Of a stretch of 19,397 nt of DNA, positions 14,069 to 19,397 are shown in pieces. The position numbers and the translations under genes were made by a program. The stretch covers positions 1 through 19,397 of the forward strand of contig UQPD01000031.1 of NCBI GenBank assembly GCA_900542795.1, written 5' to 3'. The notes under the pieces were generated by a model. It saw nothing but the letters and a program-made list of their open reading frames with translations, was not told the origin of the DNA and ran no database searches. The DNA is from an uncultured Prevotella sp. (GTDB lineage: Bacteria > Bacteroidota > Bacteroidia > Bacteroidales > Bacteroidaceae). Numbering within the stretch: the stretch's first letter is position 1; every line of letters begins with the position of its first letter.

Positions 14069-15979
14069 ATGGAACAAGAAAAACCATTTAAATATCTGCA
14101 ACATATAAACTCACCTGCCGACTTGCGTAAATTGCCAGTCGACCAACTGCCTATTGTCTGCGACGAACTCCGTCGTGACATTATTAAAGAGTTGGCGAAT
14201 AACCCTGGACACTTTGCCTCAAGTCTTGGGTCGGTAGAGATTACTGTGGCAATGCACTATGTGTTTGACACGCCCTACGACCGCATTGTGTGGGATGTAG
14301 GACATCAAGCATATGGGCATAAGATTCTGACAGGACGTCGCGATGCTTTTCACACCAATCGTAAGTTGCATGGTATACGTCCGTTTCCTTCGCCCGACGA
14401 GAGCGAATATGACACCTTTGCTTGTGGACATGCCTCGAATAGCATCTCGGCAGCTTTGGGTATGTCGTTGGCTGCAGTGCGTAAGGGGGAGACCGATCGT
14501 CATGTTGTAGCAGTGATTGGTGATGGGGCCATGAGCGGTGGTTTGGCTTTTGAAGGACTCAATAATGTGTCAGACACACCTAATAATATGCTCATTATCC
14601 TCAACGATAATCACATGAGTATTGACCAGGCTGTGGGGGGCATGAAGGAGTATTTGTTGCACCTTCACACCAGTAATTGGTATAATCGCATGCGTTTCCG
14701 TGTGTCGCAAAAACTCACACAGTGGGGTTTGCTCAACGAGAGTCGCCGACGTGCAGTGTTGCGATTTAATAATTCGGTGAAATCGTTGTTAACCAATCAG
14801 CAGAACATTTTTGAGGGATTGAATATTCGTTACTTTGGTCCTACCGATGGGCACAATGTGGTGGAATTGGTTCGTATTCTTAATGAAATTAAGGATATGA
14901 AAGGTCCCAAATTGTTGCATCTGCACACACACAAAGGGCAGGGCTATAAACCTGCTATGGAGAATGCAACGGTTTGGCATGCTCCTGGTAAGTTCTGCAT
15001 TGAAAGTGGTGAGCGCATTATTGAAAAGCCCGATGCACCGCAACCTCCTAAGTTTCAGGATGTGTTTGGACATACCTTGCTGGAGTTGGCACAACAGAAT
15101 CCACGCATTGTGGGCGTAACACCTGCCATGCCTACAGGTTGTTCCATGAACATCTTGATGAACGAATTACCCGACCGCGCTTTTGATGTGGGCATTGCCG
15201 AAGGGCATGCTGTGACATTTTCGGGCGGTATGGCTAAAGAGGGGTTGCAGCCTTTCTGCAACATCTATTCTGCTTTTGCCCAACGTGCTTACGACAATAT
15301 AATTCACGATGTAGCCCTGTTGCGTTTACCCGTGGTGCTTTGTTTGGATCGTGCGGGATTGGTGGGAGAGGATGGACCTACCCATCATGGAGCATTCGAC
15401 TTAGCTTCTTTGCGTACAGTGCCCAATCTTACCATAGCTTCGCCATACGATGAACGCGAATTGCGACAACTGATGTACACTGCACAGTTGCCTAATAAGG
15501 GAACCTTTGTGATTCGTTATCCACGTGGACGAGGTTCGGTTGTAGATTGGCAATGTCCTTTCAAGGAAATTCCTGTAGGGCGTGGTCGTAAACTTAAACA
15601 AGGTACTGATGTGGCAGTAATTACGCTGGGGCCTATTGGTGCAGATGCTGCTAAGGCTATAGCGTTGGCAGAGCAGCAACATCCAGGCCTGAGCATTGCG
15701 CACTATGATTTACGTTTCTTAAAACCCCTTGATGAGGCTATGCTCACTGAAATAGGTCAGTCGTTTAAGCGCATAGTGACAATTGAGGATGGTGCACGTA
15801 TGGGTGGCATGGGTTCGGCTGTGCTCGAATGGATGGACGATCATCATTTTGCTCCTATGGTAACACGTCTCGGACTTCCTGATGCTTTTGTGGAGCATGG
15901 TACCGTATCAGAGCTTCGTCACATTGTAGGTCTCGATGCCGAAAGCATGATTCGCGCATTTGTGGGAGAAGAAAAATAA
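14069..15979 (+). CDS. dxs: 1-deoxy-D-xylulose-5-phosphate synthase
   Basis: Dxs condenses pyruvate with glyceraldehyde 3-phosphate, using thiamine diphosphate, to start the MEP isoprenoid pathway; its product also feeds thiamine and pyridoxal synthesis. The 636-aa protein has WDVGHQAYGHKILTGRR (75-91), the TPP-binding GDGAMSGG (151-158) with downstream ND at 179-180, and the transketolase-like second half with FDVGIAEGHAVTF. That segment keeps the key Glu but has Gly where E. coli has Gln (AEQHAV), a variant I believe is common in Bacteroidota. Near the C-terminus RFLKPLDEAML and GGMGSAV match the family. The length is near the usual 620-640 aa. trkA and trkH, which often follow dxs in Bacteroides as I recall, are absent. 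A 16-bp hairpin follows the gene. Confidence 0.98.
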   Translation: MEQEKPFKYLQHINSPADLRKLPVDQLPIVCDELRRDIIKELANNPGHFASSLGSVEITVAMHYVFDTPYDRIVWDVGHQAYGHKILTGRRDAFHTNRKLHGIRPFPSPDESEYDTFACGHASNSISAALGMSLAAVRKGETDRHVVAVIGDGAMSGGLAFEGLNNVSDTPNNMLIILNDNHMSIDQAVGGMKEYLLHLHTSNWYNRMRFRVSQKLTQWGLLNESRRRAVLRFNNSVKSLLTNQQNIFEGLNIRYFGPTDGHNVVELVRILNEIKDMKGPKLLHLHTHKGQGYKPAMENATVWHAPGKFCIESGERIIEKPDAPQPPKFQDVFGHTLLELAQQNPRIVGVTPAMPTGCSMNILMNELPDRAFDVGIAEGHAVTFSGGMAKEGLQPFCNIYSAFAQRAYDNIIHDVALLRLPVVLCLDRAGLVGEDGPTHHGAFDLASLRTVPNLTIASPYDERELRQLMYTAQLPNKGTFVIRYPRGRGSVVDWQCPFKEIPVGRGRKLKQGTDVAVITLGPIGADAAKAIALAEQQHPGLSIAHYDLRFLKPLDEAMLTEIGQSFKRIVTIEDGARMGGMGSAVLEWMDDHHFAPMVTRLGLPDAFVEHGTVSELRHIVGLDAESMIRAFVGEEK

Positions 15980-16021
15980 GTGTTCCTAATGTAGCACGAA
16001 ATAAATATATCTGGGTTTCTC

Positions 16022-16057
16022 GCGCCAGCCTCACCCCGAATGGGGTGAGGCTGGCGC
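16022..16057. terminator. 16-bp GC-rich hairpin after dxs, part of a dispersed repeat
   Basis: GCGCCAGCCTCACCCC (16022-16037) and its exact complement (16042-16057) enclose a GAAT loop, 42 bp after the dxs stop. No U-run follows, so classical Rho-independent termination is doubtful, though the stem is very stable. The CCTCACCCC arm also belongs to the 87-bp-period repeat that continues to 16139 and reappears inverted at 19205-19340. Confidence 0.7.
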
Positions 16058-16139
16058 ATGTAATTTCCTGATAAAACTATCAAATCTCATGCAGAACATT
16101 TTTACGGATTTTGAACACCCTACCTAACGGTGTGAGGAT
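16042..16139 (-). repeat. 87-bp-period repeat, left copy (inverted relative to the right copy)
   Basis: On the minus strand this block reads ATCCTCACaCCGTT, then AGGTAGGGTGTTCAAAATCC, a 10-nt variable centre, CTGCATGAGATTTG, a diverged stretch, and then CCTCACCCC again exactly 87 bp after the first CCTCAC. The same order and the same 87-bp spacing occur on the plus strand at 19211-19336. The block lies between dxs and the end of the outer-membrane gene. The 230-bp gap between those genes holds only this block and the hairpin. Confidence 0.9.
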
Positions 16140-16209
16140 ATCACTTTGCTATTTTGTTTTATTATAGGGTTGCGGAATTAAGGTATAGAGGAAATCTTTC
16201 CATGCTGAT

Positions 16210-19020
16210 TTATTCTTTTCTTGGTGATTTGCTAAAATGATAGACGAGACTTAGCATAAAGTAACGGGGTACTACATTGTGCCATGTTTCCGTGCGACCT
16301 TGGGCATTGAGTGTTCGAACAATGCTGCTGCGCTGTGCCAAAATGTCGTGCCCAGAAAGTTTAAGTGATAGGGCTTTGCTCTTCAACATTCGTTTTGCCA
16401 CGGCCATGTTCCATATCCACTCATGGCTATTCATAGAATGATCGGCATAACCCGACCGAACATAGTAAGTCAAGTCGGTGTCTATTACCATGTTCCAAGG
16501 CAAACTCCATTGATTTGTAAAGGTGTACAGATGGTTGATGCTGTTAATGGTTTGGAAACCTGTGAGCTTGCTCATGGCATGCTGCCAATCAACAGCACTT
16601 TTAAGAGCAGCATTAAAGAGTTTGCAGTGGTAAGCCAAAGCCACGTTCCCTTGCATGAACCAATTCTTAACTTCACTCTTCGCACTCGTCGGCATAAGAC
16701 TGGTTTGCTGAAAGTCTACACTGTTTTGAAAAGTTTCAGTTGCCGACACGTCAAATGTCCACTTTTGCTTTTTGTCCAAGCCACAAGCATAACCTACTGT
16801 TACATGTGTTTGCCAATTTCCATTGATGTTCTGCGCCATTGATGTTGTTACGCCCGTTTCCGCATCGTAGTATCGAGCTTGTCCAACGGCATTTTGCTGA
16901 GCTGAATAACCCCATTCTGCATTCAGGTTTTGTGCATGCTTCGTTTTGTTTAGGGTGTAGCCCAAAGTGGCATTATAGATGTTGGTGGGCTTTAAGGTGG
17001 TGTTACCTTTGGTGATGAATAGCGGATTGCTATCGTCAGTAACATCAAGCAACAAATTCATTTGAGGAGCAGTATGAGCTATCGAACCGCTCAATTTTAT
17101 ATTTTTGAAACTAAGCGAGAAGGAGGGTTGCAACCATTGATAATGTTTCACTCTGTGTCGTTGCTGATCTTTCATGCGCAAATCGTCAACGGCATTGCGT
17201 GTGAAAGCCATAGGGAGTGTGGCATTGAAGTACAAGTCATCCTCCCAAAATACATAGCGAAGCTCCGCTGTGTGCATGGTCTGGGATGTCGTTGTTTTAT
17301 AAGTATTTGCCCAATCTGTTGCCAAAGCAAGTGAATCTGTGGTTGAAGGCAACTGCCCCAAATGCTTTCTGTCGGGCAATGCCCAATCGCCACCTAAGCG
17401 GTCAAAGCGGTAGTATTTTCTGTTACCCTGTAGATGCTTATGGTCAATGTGGTAGGTAGCAAACAATTTACGAAACATGTTGCCATGCACCTTTTCAATT
17501 AAGGCATAGTCTATGCCACCAAGCAATTGATAGTTCGACTGCTTATTGTGATCGTACCGATTGCGAAAGTCTGAAGTAGGGTCTGCACCTTGCGTTAGCA
17601 AACTATATAGTGAAGTCATCTTATCAGTAGCAGTATTGTAGTTGGCTGCAAAATTCACACCCAAATTTTTGTCATTCGGTAATTTCACTGTGGCATTGAG
17701 CATAGCAGAATAGTTCAAACTATGGATCTTGTCGTGATTCAAATCTGTATAGTCGTTTACCATGCCTTCAACTACATTCGTCCATTCATTAGGAAGAGGT
17801 TGATTGCCTTGAACGGATTGTTGCGTGCCATTGCTTGATGTTGATGCATAAGTCAAATATTGGTCAAGGTTAATGTATGCAAACGAGGTGGGAATGCTCA
17901 ACATACCATTCCAATTAAAGTTGTAATTATGGCTTTTATTTAATGACATACTCTTGCCGAATATGTTGCCAGACTCAAAGAAACTTACGGAATTACCTCG
18001 ACTTTCATTAACCTCTTTATCATGCGAAGCCTCTAAAGTAGTTGTAAAGCGAATAGGACGTTCGCTGTTCTTTCCCCCATAAAAGGAAGCAAAGATTCCG
18101 CCTTTTTGCAGTGTATTTTCTCCCATCATAGCATCTTCGTTCTCCCACTTGCCGTCAGTTCCAGCGCGTTGGTTGCTATTGGTATTGTTGGCATTCCCAT
18201 AAAAGCCCACACGTGCTCGGTCTGAAAAGAATGTTCCAAACACTCGACCTAAGTATTTATCTTTCGTGCCACCACCAGCTTCAGCATTGGCTATCCAGCC
18301 TTGGTGATATTCTTTCTTCAAAGTTACGTCAATCACCCATGGGTCGTCAGCGTGTGGTTTGTTATCTTTGCGCGTAAGGTAAGCATTGTCGGGCGCTTTT
18401 TGATAGGACTTTACGTTCTTCACCATATAGGCGGGTAGGTTTTCAAGGGCAACATTGGCGTCGCCATTGAAGAAGTCTTTGCCGTCAATCAGCAGGTTAC
18501 TAACGCGGTTACCATTGACCGTAATGACACCACCTGCATTCAGTTTTACGCCAGGCAGACGTGATATGAGTTGGTCGAGCATAGAGCCTTCTGCCAACTC
18601 AAAAGCATCGGCATTGTACACTATGGTGTCGCCCTTCATCACCATCATCACCTTTGTAGCTGTGACGGTGGCTTCGTGCAGCGTGCGAGGGGCACGTTTC
18701 AGCATGATGGGATCAGGGGCAATGTCATCTGCAGCATCCACTTTTACCAGTTGCGAAAGATAGCCTTTTTTTTCACACTGAATGTAATAGTAGGGACTGC
18801 TTCCCTCTATTTGAGAAGCATAGTAGTACTTCTTTCTATCACCCATATCGATTGTAATCATCTGACATGAATCGACAAAAGCTGAATCCTTGTCAAGAAT
18901 GGTCACACTCGCTCCTTGAAGCGATATTTTGGTTGCTGCATCCTTCACCGTTATACTAAACATTTGTCCGTAAGAAGCGATACTTTGAAGCGCGAATAAT
19001 ATAAAGAGTAATCGTTTCAT
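16210..19020 (-). CDS. TonB-receptor-like outer membrane beta-barrel protein
   Basis: The 936-aa protein begins with a signal peptide (MKRLLFILFALQSIASYG, about 1-18). A carboxypeptidase-regulatory-like beta-sandwich follows at about 20-108. Next comes a plug-like domain at about 112-205 with ATVTATKVMMVMKGDTIVYN, LISRLPGVKL, GVITVNGNRV and LLIDGKDFF. The remaining 700 or so residues are rich in Tyr, Asn, Trp and alternating strands, typical of a 22-strand barrel (OMP_b-brl_3 type). No TonB box is obvious and no SusD partner is adjacent, so it is not a canonical SusC. A role in import of some ligand, or in secretion or adhesion, is inferred from fold only. It is alone between inverted 87-bp repeats, with its own TAnnTTTG box and no clear terminator. 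Confidence 0.85.
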   Translation of the reverse strand: MKRLLFILFALQSIASYGQMFSITVKDAATKISLQGASVTILDKDSAFVDSCQMITIDMGDRKKYYYASQIEGSSPYYYIQCEKKGYLSQLVKVDAADDIAPDPIMLKRAPRTLHEATVTATKVMMVMKGDTIVYNADAFELAEGSMLDQLISRLPGVKLNAGGVITVNGNRVSNLLIDGKDFFNGDANVALENLPAYMVKNVKSYQKAPDNAYLTRKDNKPHADDPWVIDVTLKKEYHQGWIANAEAGGGTKDKYLGRVFGTFFSDRARVGFYGNANNTNSNQRAGTDGKWENEDAMMGENTLQKGGIFASFYGGKNSERPIRFTTTLEASHDKEVNESRGNSVSFFESGNIFGKSMSLNKSHNYNFNWNGMLSIPTSFAYINLDQYLTYASTSSNGTQQSVQGNQPLPNEWTNVVEGMVNDYTDLNHDKIHSLNYSAMLNATVKLPNDKNLGVNFAANYNTATDKMTSLYSLLTQGADPTSDFRNRYDHNKQSNYQLLGGIDYALIEKVHGNMFRKLFATYHIDHKHLQGNRKYYRFDRLGGDWALPDRKHLGQLPSTTDSLALATDWANTYKTTTSQTMHTAELRYVFWEDDLYFNATLPMAFTRNAVDDLRMKDQQRHRVKHYQWLQPSFSLSFKNIKLSGSIAHTAPQMNLLLDVTDDSNPLFITKGNTTLKPTNIYNATLGYTLNKTKHAQNLNAEWGYSAQQNAVGQARYYDAETGVTTSMAQNINGNWQTHVTVGYACGLDKKQKWTFDVSATETFQNSVDFQQTSLMPTSAKSEVKNWFMQGNVALAYHCKLFNAALKSAVDWQHAMSKLTGFQTINSINHLYTFTNQWSLPWNMVIDTDLTYYVRSGYADHSMNSHEWIWNMAVAKRMLKSKALSLKLSGHDILAQRSSIVRTLNAQGRTETWHNVVPRYFMLSLVYHFSKSPRKE

Positions 19021-19072
19021 TCCTTTCTTATCTTAATTGGTTATGACTTCTGCTTTATTGTTTATTTGATTG

Positions 19073-19080
19073 CAAAAGTA
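19073..19080 (-). promoter_or_regulatory. TAnnTTTG promoter box for the outer-membrane gene
   Basis: Read on the minus strand the sequence is TACTTTTG, fitting TAnnTTTG, 52 bp before the gene's ATG. It lies inside the segment bounded by the inverted repeats, so promoter and gene would move or invert together. The 377-bp region 19021-19397 otherwise holds repeats and the contig end, and no gene. Confidence 0.6.
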
Positions 19081-19160
19081 CGTAATATTTCGTTAATGTA
19101 ATTATGAATCCACTTGTAAAAGTGGTTTAATTTGATTAAACATAGACCTCTGTCTGGTAT

Positions 19161-19200
19161 TGTAATAAGTATTACAAACTAAGTGAGCAACGCAGATAAT
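19161..19200 (-). repeat. diverged copy of the 32-bp repeat from the contig start
   Basis: The reverse complement of this stretch aligns without gaps to 109-147, with about 7 differences in 39 positions, sharing TTATC-GCGTT-CTCAC-TAG-TGTAATACTTA. It is inverted relative to the copies at 59-142. It contains a short palindrome, GTAATA-AG-TATTAC (19162-19175). It immediately precedes the right-hand 87-bp repeat block. Confidence 0.8.
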
Positions 19201-19210
19201 GCGCCCTTTC

Positions 19211-19336
19211 AGGTAGGGTGTTCAAAATCCGCCATTTTTTTCTGCATGAGATTTGAATGAAATATTAAGAAGTGTTACGCGCCATCCTCACCCCGTTAGG
19301 TAGGGTGTTCAAAATCCGCCATTTTTTTTCTGCATG
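19211..19336 (+). repeat. 87-bp-period repeat, right copies
   Basis: Two units begin with AGGTAGGGTGTTCAAAATCC at 19211 and 19298, exactly 87 bp apart. Each is followed by a T-rich centre (10 and 11 nt) and CTGCATG. The second is preceded by GCGCCATCCTCACCCCGTT. The first unit matches the left copy at 16081-16125 in 35 of 45 positions outside the 10-nt centre, on the opposite strand. The contig ends about 60 bp further on, consistent with a multi-copy repeat. Confidence 0.92.
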
Positions 19337-19351
19337 GTTTTTCAGCCGATA

Positions 19352-19397
19352 ATGCACGGGCTGAAAGCCCAAAAGCGCCTAGCCCAGGGCAAGCGAA
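19352..19397. repeat. partial GC-rich intergenic repeat at the contig end
   Basis: The last bases contain GGGCTGAAAGCCC (a small GGGCT/AGCCC hairpin) followed by GCGCCTAGCCCAGGGCAAGC. This resembles a GC-rich intergenic repeat that I recall from Bacteroidales and other bacterial genomes, but I cannot check that here. It is cut by the contig end, as expected where a repeat could not be assembled through. Confidence 0.45.

Noticed and set aside
15181..15225. AEGHAV in Dxs in place of AEQHAV as a sign of altered function
   Set aside because: The key Glu is intact and I believe Gly at this place is usual for Bacteroidota Dxs, so it is probably a lineage feature.
1139..15525. Scattered DnaA-box-like 9-mers (for example TAATCCACA near 1140 and TTATCCACG at 15517-15525) as evidence for oriC
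   Set aside because: They are kilobases apart, inside coding regions, mostly with one mismatch, and no AT-rich unwinding region or cluster accompanies them.

Overview
The window looks like a whole short-read contig from a Bacteroidota genome, most probably a Prevotella-like member of Bacteroidales. The basis is the protein sequences, the recurring Bacteroidota promoter box TAnnTTTG just upstream of genes, the lack of obvious Shine-Dalgarno sites, and a large outer-membrane beta-barrel protein with a carboxypeptidase-like N-terminal domain. Bases 1-49 are not genomic. They are a complete Illumina Nextera i7 adapter with its index, so the contig begins in untrimmed read-through. Both ends lie in dispersed repeats, which probably explains why the assembly stopped there.

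Layout. Plus strand, 0.1-9.3 kb: a 32-bp tandem repeat running into an AATACTT heptamer array; a ModF-like double ABC ATPase; threonine ammonia-lyase (ilvA); the replication initiator dnaA; a FucP-type sugar:H+ symporter; a MATE efflux pump; and an ABC-F ATPase. Most genes have their own TAnnTTTG box, and clear hairpin terminators follow ilvA and dnaA, so this is a series of separate units rather than one operon. A perfect 22-bp inverted repeat separates the convergent ABC-F and ndk genes. Minus strand, 12.1-9.4 kb: a divergent PP2C-like phosphatase, argH and ndk, possibly co-transcribed. Plus strand, 12.3-16.0 kb: an alanine/glycine:cation symporter and dxs (first step of the MEP isoprenoid pathway), separated by a 416-bp gap holding a terminator and an unusual 80-nt structured element. 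Minus strand, 19.0-16.2 kb: one 936-aa outer-membrane beta-barrel protein.

The genes are mainly housekeeping and transport: amino-acid metabolism, nucleotide balancing, isoprenoid synthesis, replication initiation and solute transport. I found no phage, insertion sequence, CRISPR array, tRNA, rRNA or obvious defence system. The most unusual signals lie between genes. An 87-bp-period repeat occurs in opposite orientation on the two sides of the outer-membrane gene. A second repeat family occurs in opposite orientation at the two contig ends. Short tandem repeats lie directly upstream of three genes. The inverted repeats around the outer-membrane gene are the best candidate for something functional, such as inversion or cassette exchange, but the sequence alone does not prove it.
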